Shown here piece after piece: positions 45,757 to 54,056 of a stretch of DNA of 64,000 bases. The stretch's first letter is position 1. The number at the start of each line of letters is the position of its first letter. The notes under the pieces were generated by a model that saw nothing but the letters and a program-made list of their open reading frames with translations, had not been told where the DNA came from and did no database searches. Position numbers and translations under genes: made by a program. The stretch lies in assembly GCA_002238485.1 (NCBI GenBank), contig MPMG01000001.1, positions 62,001 to 126,000 on the forward strand. The letters run 5' to 3'. Origin of the DNA: Chloroflexi bacterium bin20. GTDB taxonomy: Bacteria > Chloroflexota > Anaerolineae > Aggregatilineales > Phototrophicaceae.

Positions 45757-46674
45757 ATGAAGCACTTTCTTGATTTGGCAGCTTGCGGCGGCGAAGAACT
45801 GCAAGACTATCTGGAACTGGCGCTGCAATTGAAGGCGGAGTGGCGCGCCGGCGGCAACCAGCCCATTCTGCGCGGCAAGACTCTGGGCATGATCTTCCAA
45901 AAACCATCGCTGCGCACGCGGGTATCCTTTGAGATGGGTATGAAGCACTTGGGTGGCGATGCTATCATGCTCGGTCCGCACGAGATCGGCTTGGGCGTCC
46001 GCGAAAGCGTGCCCGATGTGGCGCGGGTGCTTTCCAGCTATGTGCAAGGGATCATGGCGCGCGTTTATGATCACAGCGATGTCTTGCAGTTGGCGCAGTA
46101 TTCGCGCGTGCCCGTCATCAACGGCTTGAGCGATGACTACCATCCCTGCCAGGCGCTGGCGGATATATTGACCATCCACGAGCATTTTGGGACCTTGCAG
46201 GGCATCAAGCTAGCTTTCGTTGGCGATGGCAACAATGTGGCGGCCTCTGTCGCGCTGGCTTGCGCCCAATTCGGGCTGGATTTTCGTATCGCCACCCCCG
46301 AAGGCTACGAAATGAAAGCGCCCATCCGCGAACAAGCGCAGGAAATCGCCGCGCGCAACGGCACTTCGCTGCTCATGTGCACGCGCCCCGAGATGGCGCT
46401 GGCCGATGCCGATGTCGTCTATACCGATACTTGGATAAGTATGGGCCAAGAATCAGAATCAGCCGAGCGCATGGACGAGTTTTTAGCCTTTCAGGTCAAT
46501 AGGGGTATGCTGCGGCATGCCAGATCAGACGCCATTGTAATGCATTGCCTGCCAGCCCACCGCGGGCAGGAAATCACCGACGAAGTCATGGACGGTTCGC
46601 GGTCACGAATCTTCGAACAAGCGGAAAATCGTCTGCACGTGCAGAAAGCCATTCTGGCGCGCCTGCTGGGTTAA
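45757..46674 (+). CDS. argF: Ornithine carbamoyltransferase
   Basis: A 305-residue enzyme. The carbamoyl-phosphate loop is SLRTRVSFE (51-59), followed by HPCQALADI, and the ornithine-side motif HCLPAHRG is near the C-terminus. The reaction is carbamoyl phosphate plus ornithine to citrulline in arginine synthesis. It lies 34 bases after polA. No other arginine genes are in the window. A 7-bp inverted repeat follows the stop. Confidence 0.95.
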   Translation: MKHFLDLAACGGEELQDYLELALQLKAEWRAGGNQPILRGKTLGMIFQKPSLRTRVSFEMGMKHLGGDAIMLGPHEIGLGVRESVPDVARVLSSYVQGIMARVYDHSDVLQLAQYSRVPVINGLSDDYHPCQALADILTIHEHFGTLQGIKLAFVGDGNNVAASVALACAQFGLDFRIATPEGYEMKAPIREQAQEIAARNGTSLLMCTRPEMALADADVVYTDTWISMGQESESAERMDEFLAFQVNRGMLRHARSDAIVMHCLPAHRGQEITDEVMDGSRSRIFEQAENRLHVQKAILARLLG

Positions 46675-46681
46675 GGCCGCT

Positions 46682-46698
46682 GTAGTCGACGCGACTAC
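46682..46698 (+). terminator. Perfect inverted repeat after argF
   Basis: GTAGTCG-ACG-CGACTAC, 8 bases after the argF stop, followed by a weakly T-rich CTACTTTATGTT. It could be a short terminator for argF, or an operator for cdaA, whose -10 candidate TACAAT lies at 46715-46720. Confidence 0.4.
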
Positions 46699-46731
46699 CT
46701 ACTTTATGTTAGAATACAATAACTTGCGCTG

Positions 46732-46753
46732 TACAAGCGGGTTTTCGCTTGTA
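46732..46753 (+). promoter_or_regulatory. Perfect 8-bp hairpin in the cdaA leader
   Basis: TACAAGCG and CGCTTGTA flank the 6-base loop GGTTTT. It lies about 12 bases downstream of TACAAT (46715-46720) and 38 bases upstream of the cdaA start, so it should be the first structure in the transcript. It could control translation of the c-di-AMP synthase. It does not resemble the ydaO riboswitch. Confidence 0.5.
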
Positions 46754-46791
46754 GATAATACTGCGCCGCCCAGTTAGTCGGAAGCTGCCTC

Positions 46792-47667
46792 GTGGAACAA
46801 TTATTGATCATCCTGGAGAGTCTCGCCCTGACCGATATCATTGATATCGCAATTGTGACTTTGCTTTTCTACAGCATCAGTTTACTATTTCGCGGCACGC
46901 AGGCGGTAACGCTCTTTCGGGGCATCGCGCTGCTGGTGATCGGTTTGATCAGTGTGGCGGCGCTGCTGCGGCTGCAAGCGCTCAGTTGGTTGCTGGCGAA
47001 CAGCTTGACCGCCTTGGTCATTGCTATTCCGGTCATTTTTCAGCCTGAGATCCGCCGCGTGTTAGAGAGGCTTGGGCGCAGCGCATTCTTTGGCACTCGT
47101 CTGGCGCCAGAAGCCACGCGCGTCTCGGTGATAGACGAGATCTATAATGCCGTGACCAAGCTGAGCAGTCGCCGTCATGGCGCACTCATCGTGCTGCAGC
47201 GCAACAGCAGCGTGCAAGAATATATCCGCACGGGCATTGGCTTGGACGCGATCGTTACGGCTGACTTGTTGGCTACGCTCTTTTGGCCCCTCACCGAGCT
47301 GCACGATGGCGCTGTCATCATTGATGACACAGGGCGGATCGCGGCGGCTTCCTGCGTCTTGCCCATCACGGCCAGCCGCAACCTGCCCGATCCCAACCTG
47401 GGCACACGCCACCGGGCGGCAGTTGGCATCAGCGAAGTTGGCGATGCGCTATGTGTGGTCGTTTCCGAAGAGACTGGCAAGATTTCGCTCACCAATGGCG
47501 GCCGCATGATCCTCGACCTGGATGCGCAGCGCTTGCAGCTGATCCTGGGTGGCGTCTATGGACCCGACCAAGCCGACCAGCCGTCTCTTGCCAAGCGAGT
47601 TCGTGAACTGCGCGACGAATTCCTGCTGCGTTTGCAGACGCGCCGCCGACAAGGGGCACAAACATGA
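46792..47667 (+). CDS. cdaA: Diadenylate cyclase CdaA
   Basis: A 291-residue membrane-associated DisA_N enzyme: three hydrophobic helices (about 12-80), then the cyclase domain with catalytic DGA (172-174) and RHR (206-208, in LGTRHRAA). It condenses two ATP to c-di-AMP. The start is GTG. The YbbR-domain regulator follows with a 4-base overlap, the usual cdaA-cdaR arrangement. No glmM is adjacent. Confidence 0.96.
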   Translation: MEQLLIILESLALTDIIDIAIVTLLFYSISLLFRGTQAVTLFRGIALLVIGLISVAALLRLQALSWLLANSLTALVIAIPVIFQPEIRRVLERLGRSAFFGTRLAPEATRVSVIDEIYNAVTKLSSRRHGALIVLQRNSSVQEYIRTGIGLDAIVTADLLATLFWPLTELHDGAVIIDDTGRIAAASCVLPITASRNLPDPNLGTRHRAAVGISEVGDALCVVVSEETGKISLTNGGRMILDLDAQRLQLILGGVYGPDQADQPSLAKRVRELRDEFLLRLQTRRRQGAQT

Positions 47668-48923
47668 TCCGTCGCTGGGCACAGACAAACGCCGCTGGCA
47701 ACTTTCTCTGGCTGACGGTTTCGCTGTTGCTGGCGACCGGCGTCTGGTATATCGCAGTTACCTCTGCCGACCCCATCCAGCAGCGGCGATTCTCCAGCGT
47801 GCCCATCCTGTTTGTAGAAAGCGACTCGGCTGTCATGACCAGCAGCTCGGCCCGCACGGCGATTGTCACTGTGCAAGGCTCGCAAGCCTCCATACCACGC
47901 CTGGTTGAAGAAATCGAAGTCCGTGCCGAATTGTCTCGACTGGGACCAGGCACCCATACTGTGCCGCTGCATGTCAGCGTTGCGCCCAATACCTCAGACA
48001 GCATCCGCAGACCCGTGCTGCGTATCCAGCCGGCGCAGATCCTTGTCGAGCTGGAGCCGATCGAATCGCGCGATATGGCAATCGAGATTGCCATCACGGA
48101 TCCGCCGCCCACCGGCTATCGCCACGATGAACCGCAGCTGGATATCGACGATGTGGTGGTTAGGGGCGCCGCTAGCCGCATGTCGCAAGTGGCGGCTATC
48201 CGCGGCGAGCTAGACTTGTCTGCCAGTCGCAGCCCACTCGAACAGGAAGTCCGTCTGCACGCAGAAGATGCCGAAGGCGACCGGGTGAACGGCGTGGAAC
48301 TGAGCCCACAATCGGCTCGGGTTGCCGTGCGCGTATCGCGGCGCGATGACATCCGCCAATTTCCAGTGCGACCCAACATCCTTTTACACACGCTGACAGA
48401 GGGCTTCTTGTTCAAAGATTACAGCTATGACCCCGCTTCTCTCTTCATTAGCGGCGCGCCCGAACAGCTGGCACAGCTTTCTGATACCCTGCTTACTGAG
48501 CGAATTAGCCTGGAGGGTCATCAAGAGAAATTCGAGGCGACTGTGCCCATCTTGCTGCCCGACGACGACCTGTTCGTCATGGGCGGCAATAACAACATCA
48601 CGGTCACTGTTGACATCATCCCCATCATCGTTTCACGCCAGATTGACAGCATTGAAGTCGACCACTTTGGCTTGGACGGGGGATTCGCGGTGACGATCGC
48701 GCCCAGAACTGTGTCCGCCATAGTCAATGGTCCGGTTGTGTTGGTCGAGCCCTTGTCTGCCGCCGATGTCCAGGTCAACGTTGATCTGGATGGGCTTGTG
48801 CCCGGCGTATACGACCTTGCGCCGTCTATCGCTATCAACCGGGGTGAACTTAGCGAGGCAAATGTATCGCTTTCGCCGTCTGTCCTGAATGTTGAGATCA
48901 CCCCGCTCGCAAGCCAGCGATGA
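47664..48923 (+). CDS. YbbR-domain regulator (CdaR-like)
   Basis: A 419-residue protein with one N-terminal membrane helix (about 14-32: NFLWLTVSLLLATGVWYIAV) and four YbbR-like repeats (about 40-410). The repeats show the recurrent pattern of VTVQGSQASIPRLVEEIEVRAELS and PGTHTVPLHVSV. CdaR binds CdaA outside the membrane and modulates c-di-AMP synthesis. Its start overlaps the cdaA stop by 4 bases. Confidence 0.92.
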   Translation: MIRRWAQTNAAGNFLWLTVSLLLATGVWYIAVTSADPIQQRRFSSVPILFVESDSAVMTSSSARTAIVTVQGSQASIPRLVEEIEVRAELSRLGPGTHTVPLHVSVAPNTSDSIRRPVLRIQPAQILVELEPIESRDMAIEIAITDPPPTGYRHDEPQLDIDDVVVRGAASRMSQVAAIRGELDLSASRSPLEQEVRLHAEDAEGDRVNGVELSPQSARVAVRVSRRDDIRQFPVRPNILLHTLTEGFLFKDYSYDPASLFISGAPEQLAQLSDTLLTERISLEGHQEKFEATVPILLPDDDLFVMGGNNNITVTVDIIPIIVSRQIDSIEVDHFGLDGGFAVTIAPRTVSAIVNGPVVLVEPLSAADVQVNVDLDGLVPGVYDLAPSIAINRGELSEANVSLSPSVLNVEITPLASQR

Positions 48924-49035
48924 CGAGCTCAAAGCTGAGTCGCTCACAGAAGGCTAGTTCGGCTGTGTCTGCCAATTGTGCCGCGCCGCGACTACAATTC
49001 GCAGCAGACGAGCTTTTGCGGAGCGCCCAACGCTG

Positions 49036-50421
49036 ATGGCACGGAAACCGATTGTCGCCCTGGTGGGCAGACCCAATGTGGGCAAGAGTACGCTTTTCAA
49101 TCGGCTGGTCGGCGAGCGACTGGCAGTCACGCACGAGATGCCCGGCACGACGCGAGATCGCCTGCATGGCGAGTCCTTCTGGACTGGCGCCGCTTTTCAG
49201 GTAATCGACACGGGCGGCATCGAAGTCTATCAGCCGACCGGGGCGCGCGATGAATCGCCACTGGCAGAGGGCAGCGCAGCTTTTGTGGCTGAAATCATTG
49301 AACAGGCGCTGATCGCCATTGCCGATGCCGATGTCATCATTCTGCTGGTCGATGCGCAAGTCGGCGTAACGGCAGCCGATGAAGCCATCGCCGAGATCTT
49401 GCGCCGCAGCGATAAACCCGTGCTGGTGGCCGCCAACAAAATCGATGATCGCCGCTTTCTGGACGAGGCATACGACTTCTATAGCCTGGGTTTAGACGCC
49501 GTCATTGGCATCAGCGCCATTCACGGGCTGGGCGTTGGTGACTTGTTGGACGAGCTAGTGAGCCGCCTGGGCGCGCTGGTGGACGACAGCGAAGACGAAG
49601 ACGACGAGCACCTCAAGATTGCCATTGTGGGCAGACCCAACGCCGGCAAGAGCACCTTGCTCAACAATCTCATCGGCGCCGAACGCGCCATTGTCAGCGA
49701 AGTCGCCGGCACCACCCGCGATGCCATCGATACCGACATCAACTGGTATGGCGAACGAGTTACGTTGATCGACACAGCGGGCATCCGCCGGCGGGGCCGC
49801 ATTGAAGCGGGGGTCGAACGATACAGCGTTATCCGCGCCATGAGAGCGATCGCGCGCAGTGATGTGGCGCTCTTGGTTATCGATGCGCAGCTGGGCGTTA
49901 CGGAACAGGATGAGCATATCGCCGGGTATATCATCGAGGAATACAAGAGCCTGGTCATCGTCATCAACAAGTGGGACGCGCTGGAAAAAGACGCGCATAC
50001 CATGCACGGTTTTGTCGAAACGATCCGCGACCGGCTGCATTTTGTGCGTTACGCGCCGATTGTCTTCATCAGCGCGCTGGAAGGCCAGCGTATTCACCAG
50101 GTTCTGGAAGTGGCGAATCGGGTCTGGGAAGCCCGTTTCTTGCGGATGCCAACCGCCGATGTCAACAAGCTGCTGCGCGAGGCGGTCGAAAAACACCCTC
50201 CGCACGCCAAAGGCAACAAGCGGCTGAAGTTTCTCTATGCCTCGCAGGTGCGCACCAACCCGCCGCTGATCCTCTTCCATGTCAACGATCCGCGGCAAGT
50301 ACATTTCAGCTACAAACGCTATTTGGAAAACCAGTTTCGCGAGGCATTCGAATTTGAAGGAACGCCCATCCGCATGAGCTTTCGTTCGCGCGACAACAAG
50401 CGGGCTTTTGAACCGGCCTAG
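49036..50421 (+). CDS. der: Ribosome biogenesis GTPase Der (EngA)
   Basis: A 461-residue protein with two tandem GTPase domains: GRPNVGKST, DTGG and NKID in the first, and GRPNAGKST, DTAGI and NKWD in the second. The C-terminal KH-like domain (about 370-440) is present. Role: assembly of the 50S subunit. The ATG at 49036 begins MARKPIVALVGRPN as in the family; the frame extends upstream to 48976 without conserved sequence. A TACAAT lies at 48993. Confidence 0.96.
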   Translation: MARKPIVALVGRPNVGKSTLFNRLVGERLAVTHEMPGTTRDRLHGESFWTGAAFQVIDTGGIEVYQPTGARDESPLAEGSAAFVAEIIEQALIAIADADVIILLVDAQVGVTAADEAIAEILRRSDKPVLVAANKIDDRRFLDEAYDFYSLGLDAVIGISAIHGLGVGDLLDELVSRLGALVDDSEDEDDEHLKIAIVGRPNAGKSTLLNNLIGAERAIVSEVAGTTRDAIDTDINWYGERVTLIDTAGIRRRGRIEAGVERYSVIRAMRAIARSDVALLVIDAQLGVTEQDEHIAGYIIEEYKSLVIVINKWDALEKDAHTMHGFVETIRDRLHFVRYAPIVFISALEGQRIHQVLEVANRVWEARFLRMPTADVNKLLREAVEKHPPHAKGNKRLKFLYASQVRTNPPLILFHVNDPRQVHFSYKRYLENQFREAFEFEGTPIRMSFRSRDNKRAFEPA

Positions 50422-50447
50422 CGCAGCAGTTTTGGTCGGGCTTTGCA

Positions 50448-50476
50448 TTGCGATAGCTGGCGGGCAAACCTATAAT
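50448..50476 (+). promoter_or_regulatory. Promoter of lepB
   Basis: TTGCGA (50448-50453), a 17-base spacer and TATAAT (50471-50476), 39 bases upstream of the TTG start at 50516. Confidence 0.6.
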
Positions 50477-50515
50477 CGGCGCGTGTATCCATCCTGCGCG
50501 TGAAGGGAAGTTCAT

Positions 50516-51082
50516 TTGGGCAGCCATACAGGCGATCTGCCGCGACCGCGCTTGAAGACGCCGGGCTTGCTGATGGAGCTGGTCGGCACTGTCGTCTTCG
50601 TGCTGGCGGTCACCGTGCTTTTTGACCTGGCGATACCTCGCTCGCTGGTCGATGGGCACAGCATGGAGCCGACCTTCTTCGGCGATGACCGGCTGGTTGT
50701 CAGTCGCGTGCACTACCTGCTGAGCCAACCTGCGCGCGGTGATATCGTGGTCTTCAACTCGCTGCGACCCAGCGAGGCGGCGCGTGGCGTCATGCTGATC
50801 AAGCGCATCATTGGCTTGCCTGGCGATTCAGTTGTGATCCGCGATCGTCTGGTGCATATCAATGGGGTGGCGCTTGACGAGCCCTATATCAAAGAGCCCT
50901 GCGAGCGACGCTGCCGCGATGCCGAATGGACTCTGGGCGTGGGCGAATACTTCGTCATGGGCGACAACCGCAACAACAGCAACGATTCGCGCGCCTTTGG
51001 ACCCGTGCCTTTGCGCCACATCGTTGGCGAGGTCATCTTCCGCTATTTTCCGCTACATGCCATCGGGCTGATCGCCCAGTAA
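50516..51082 (+). CDS. lepB: Signal peptidase I
   Basis: A 188-residue S26 peptidase with one membrane helix (about 19-40). The catalytic Ser49 is in GHSMEPT, Lys96 in LIKRIIGLPGD, and the conserved GDNRNNSNDSRAFGPV box lies near the C-terminus. It releases signal peptides from exported proteins. The TTG start follows GAAGGGAAG. The YgiT-type zinc-finger protein begins 10 bases later, so they are probably co-transcribed. Confidence 0.95.
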   Translation: MGSHTGDLPRPRLKTPGLLMELVGTVVFVLAVTVLFDLAIPRSLVDGHSMEPTFFGDDRLVVSRVHYLLSQPARGDIVVFNSLRPSEAARGVMLIKRIIGLPGDSVVIRDRLVHINGVALDEPYIKEPCERRCRDAEWTLGVGEYFVMGDNRNNSNDSRAFGPVPLRHIVGEVIFRYFPLHAIGLIAQ

Positions 51083-51092
51083 GGCGGCGTTA

Positions 51093-51359
51093 ATGACTGC
51101 CAAATCCCCCGGTTTCGCTTGTCCGCGCTGTACAGTTGGACGTTGCACAGCCCAGCGCACGACTTTCTGCGACATGGTGCACGATCAGCTGCTGAGCATT
51201 CCCAATGTGCTTGCCAATATCTGCGATGTCTGCAACTTTGTCGAATTTGATCAAGAATTGCTTGACTTGCTGTGGGAACGTCTTTACAACGGCGCGCCCC
51301 GCGAAGAGCTTGTGCCAGCCGTCTCGTCAAAACGCAGCCCGACATTCGGCGAAGGGTAG
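51093..51359 (+). CDS. YgiT/MqsA-type zinc-finger domain protein
   Basis: An 88-residue protein with two Cys pairs, C10-x2-C13 (ACPRC) and C44-x2-C47 (ICDVC), around a conserved NVLANICDVCNFVEFD segment, as in YgiT-type zinc fingers. No toxin or HTH domain is present, unlike MqsA. The C-terminal 25 residues are variable. It lies between lepB and the aldolase gene (5 bases before it). Confidence 0.7.
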   Translation: MTAKSPGFACPRCTVGRCTAQRTTFCDMVHDQLLSIPNVLANICDVCNFVEFDQELLDLLWERLYNGAPREELVPAVSSKRSPTFGEG

Positions 51360-51364
51360 CGCAT

Positions 51365-52075
51365 ATGCCAACAGAAGCAGACCTGCGGACGCTGGTATGT
51401 CGCATCGGCGCATTGATGTATCAGAAAGGCACTATTGATGGAACGGCCGGCAATATCAGCGCAAGACTGGACAACGGGGACATACTGCTTACGCCCAGCG
51501 GCTTGGCCACTGGCTTCTTGCAGCCCGAGCAACTGATCATCGTCGACCTTGATGGCAAACGAGTCGATGAGACTAGCGCTGCCAATGCAGACCTGCGCCC
51601 GACCTCAGAAAGCGCCATGCACCTGGAATGTTATCGCCAGCGAGACGATGTCCATGGTGTCGTTCATGCGCATCCACCTACAGCTATCGCGCTGACATTG
51701 GCTGGAGTCGATCTGGGGCAATGTCTGATTCCCGAGATGGTGGTGCTGCTGGGTCTCGTGCCGACAGCGCCCTATTCCACGCCATCCAGCGAAGAAAATC
51801 GCCTCGCCATCACCGCGCTCATCCGCGAGCACGATGCCATCATGCTGTCCAACCATGGCTCGCTAACGGTGGCAAATTCGCTTTGGGATGCCTACCTGCT
51901 GTTGGAATCGCTGGAGCACGGCGCGACCATAATCCACCGCGCGCTGCAGATAAGCAAGGAATTAAATGCTATTCCACCAGAGCAGATCGGCAAACTGGTC
52001 GCCTATCGCGAGCAATTTGGCTTGCTGCGTCCTGGCGACCGCGAACGATTTGCCCGCTTTACACAGTCGGATTGA
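51365..52075 (+). CDS. Class II aldolase/adducin-family protein (FucA/AraD-like)
   Basis: A 236-residue protein. It has GTAGNISAR (28-34), the zinc-binding HAHPP pair H101/H103 and third histidine H164 in LSNHGSLTV, with the presumed catalytic Glu82 in the PTSESAMH segment. FucA, MtnB and AraD all share this pattern. Likely a zinc-dependent aldolase or epimerase of sugar phosphates. The ATG at 51365 lies 5 bases after the zinc-finger gene. Confidence 0.88.
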   Translation: MPTEADLRTLVCRIGALMYQKGTIDGTAGNISARLDNGDILLTPSGLATGFLQPEQLIIVDLDGKRVDETSAANADLRPTSESAMHLECYRQRDDVHGVVHAHPPTAIALTLAGVDLGQCLIPEMVVLLGLVPTAPYSTPSSEENRLAITALIREHDAIMLSNHGSLTVANSLWDAYLLLESLEHGATIIHRALQISKELNAIPPEQIGKLVAYREQFGLLRPGDRERFARFTQSD

Positions 52076-52124
52076 CCGCCTGCCGACCGTACAATCTGCT
52101 AAGCACTTGTGGGCTATTCCACTA

Positions 52125-52153
52125 TTGACTCGCAGCGCATTGGCGTATATTGT
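52125..52153 (+). promoter_or_regulatory. Promoter of tRNA-Glu
   Basis: TTGACT (52125-52130), a 17-base spacer and TATTGT (52148-52153), 34 bases before the tRNA. Confidence 0.5.
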
Positions 52154-52187
52154 TTGCGCTGTCGCTGCCGGCCAGCAGTGCGGCGGA

Positions 52188-52260
52188 GGCCCCTTCGTCT
52201 AGCGGCCTAGGATGCCACCCTTTCAAGGTGGAGACACGGGTTCGAGTCCCGTAGGGGCTA
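52188..52260 (+). tRNA. tRNA-Glu (UUC)
   Basis: A cloverleaf forms. The acceptor stem GGCCCCT pairs with AGGGGCT including one G-U. The D-arm begins GTCTAG, the anticodon stem CCACC/GGTGG carries loop CTTTCAA with anticodon TTC, and the T-arm has GGGTTCGAGTCCC. CCA is not encoded. Its last three bases are also the stop codon of the opposite-strand GH172 gene. Confidence 0.95.
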
Positions 52261-53625
52261 CAGAAAACTCTCGCGGATGCGCCGCGCCTGCTCAATGTTG
52301 CCTTTCGCTCGTTCGCGCGTTTGCTGCATCTTCTTCTCCGCCTCGACCGCTCTTTCTCGCACATAACGTTCGCCGCGTTCGTCCGCAGCATCCAGCATCG
52401 CCCGCATTTCATCATTCAGTTTGACTGTTGAGCTCGGCGCGCCCGGGCGGTCAGACGGGTTCAGCGAGCTTTCCAGGCGTGTCGGCCGGCGCTCTTCCAG
52501 CGGAGCGATAGGCAAGGGCTGCGAGGGCAACGTCTGATACCAATAGGCGGTTGAAGCCCAGTCGTCGGACAAGTGGTTGCCATGTCCATGCTCGATCGTA
52601 ACTTTGATGCGGCGCGAGAAATGCACAGGATCGGTCAGGTGAAAACGATAACTGACCTGATAGCCAGGCATTTGGCTTTCGTGCAAGATCGTGCCGCACA
52701 TTGGGAAGGCATTCGTCTGCATGCCCCAGGCATGGCTGAAATAATCTTCTGTGCCAGTGCCATGCAGGCTGGGGGGCCACGTATCGTCATCGATGAAGAT
52801 CATATCGTCGCCTTCGCCCCACCAGGTGCCTTGAAAATGAGCCACCGACAGGTTGCAGCCGATATAATGCCCGCTGCCTTCCGTTTCCAGCACGACATAA
52901 TTGCCATCGCCGCTCAGGTTGACAATATTGGTTTCTGGGCTGTTGGTCTGCAAGTTGGCTCCCCAGCCAGCACAGGGATTGTCGCGTTTCCAATGCGCAT
53001 GGAAGTAGGCGGTCTCGGCGGCGCTGTCTTTGCGATGCAGCTCATAATCAATGTAGAAGTATTGCCCATAGGGCACATCGTTCTGGTTCTCGATCTCGAT
53101 GCGCGCGCGTTTTTGGAAGGGCATGGGCAAATAGCAGTTCAAGCCGGCATTGCCACCAAAGAGGAACTGCTCTTCTGGTTTGACCGTCACGGCGAAAGGC
53201 AGCGACTGATAATTGGCGGCGATGCTGTGTCCGATGCCGAAGAAGTCGCCCAGCGGCACGAGGACACTGGGATTCTCCTGGTCGTCCCAATATACTTTGA
53301 GCAGGATCTTGCGGTAATAATAGGGGTCGCTGACCTCCCAATTCAGTCCCAGCGCGTTGTGAATCTCGAATATGGGCGCGACATAATGCCCCATATACGG
53401 GTCGATGATGCCCGGACCGAGGACCCGCCGGCAGAACTGGGTCATCCAGATGTGCGTGATGCAGCCAGGTCCTTCTATGTCGGCGAGGACGATGGACTCC
53501 TGCGGCGGGATCAGCCAATAATCCTGGTTGCGCCCGGCCTGGTCCCAGCTTGATGCGCGCGCCGATCGCACATCACGGAAGTGTGTCAAGTTGTCGAAGA
53601 TGCCGCCCAGCGGTCTTATGGTCAT
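52258..53625 (-). CDS. GH172 (DUF2961) glycosidase-like protein
   Basis: A 455-residue protein of the DUF2961 family, now CAZy GH172, in which D-fructofuranosidase/difructose-dianhydride and D-arabinofuranosidase activities have been shown. The jelly-roll motifs are GPGCITHIWMT, HFQGTWWGEGDDMIFIDDD (E271) and SLHGTGTEDYFSHAWG (E293), which carry the conserved glutamates. A charged helix of about 75 residues extends the C-terminus. No signal peptide is visible. The ATG at 53625 has AAAGGAG. Its stop overlaps the tRNA-Glu end. Confidence 0.88.
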   Translation of the reverse strand: MTIRPLGGIFDNLTHFRDVRSARASSWDQAGRNQDYWLIPPQESIVLADIEGPGCITHIWMTQFCRRVLGPGIIDPYMGHYVAPIFEIHNALGLNWEVSDPYYYRKILLKVYWDDQENPSVLVPLGDFFGIGHSIAANYQSLPFAVTVKPEEQFLFGGNAGLNCYLPMPFQKRARIEIENQNDVPYGQYFYIDYELHRKDSAAETAYFHAHWKRDNPCAGWGANLQTNSPETNIVNLSGDGNYVVLETEGSGHYIGCNLSVAHFQGTWWGEGDDMIFIDDDTWPPSLHGTGTEDYFSHAWGMQTNAFPMCGTILHESQMPGYQVSYRFHLTDPVHFSRRIKVTIEHGHGNHLSDDWASTAYWYQTLPSQPLPIAPLEERRPTRLESSLNPSDRPGAPSSTVKLNDEMRAMLDAADERGERYVRERAVEAEKKMQQTRERAKGNIEQARRIRESFL

Positions 53626-53839
53626 TTTCGATCTCCTTTTCGCGCGTCGGGACTGTTTCTGTGGCGAGGCAATCCCAAAATGAGCAATATTTGACAACAC
53701 TAGCATAGCGCGATACACTCTCGATAACTTGCAACTGGTGGTAAAGACCGAAGAAAACCGATGGTCGACAGAGTCACTTTCAAGTCATTCCGGCCGCACC
53801 AACGGCACATGGCGTTTTCTATTGCGCATTATCCCTCGA

Positions 53840-53855
53840 TGAAGCTGCTGCTTCA
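53840..53855. promoter_or_regulatory. Palindrome, operator candidate
   Basis: TGAAGC-TGCT-GCTTCA, a perfect 6-bp inverted repeat with a 4-base spacer. The size and symmetry are those of LacI- or GntR-type operators. It is 216 bases from the GH172 start and 201 bases from the binding-protein start. Confidence 0.4.
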
Positions 53856-53966
53856 CATCTGCATGGAGACCAAACGTCTCGGCGATATCCCCCGCACATA
53901 GTCCATCGGCGCGCAGTCCGCTGCCCCCGATTTCCATATTTCTGCGCGCCCCGCACTTGGGATAGC

Positions 53967-53983
53967 CACTGACTCGGTCAGTG
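53967..53983. promoter_or_regulatory. Perfect palindrome upstream of the sugar-binding protein
   Basis: CACTGAC-TCG-GTCAGTG, a perfect 7-bp inverted repeat with a 3-base spacer, ending 73 bases before the ATG at 54057. It fits a dimeric repressor site in the promoter of the importer operon. Confidence 0.5.
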
Positions 53984-54056
53984 TTGTCCGCTGTGGAATC
54001 TGTTGCGGATTCCCAGCATTTCTATACGACGCCTAGTTCAAAAGAAAGGCAGGATC

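Larger units (their letters stand above)
53626..54056. other. Divergent control region of the sugar importer operon
   Basis: About 430 bases with no convincing gene. It contains two palindromes (53840-53855 and 53967-53983). A 46-codon frame at 53761-53901 has no ribosome site or family signature and crosses the first palindrome. The region separates the divergent GH172 gene from the sugar-binding protein gene. Confidence 0.5.

Noticed and set aside
46732-46753. ydaO-type c-di-AMP riboswitch before cdaA
   Set aside because: Only a single 8-bp hairpin is visible; the leader is far too short for the ydaO aptamer.
53761-53901. A 46-codon frame between the GH172 gene and the sugar-binding protein
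   Set aside because: No ribosome site, no family signature and it spans a palindrome that looks regulatory.
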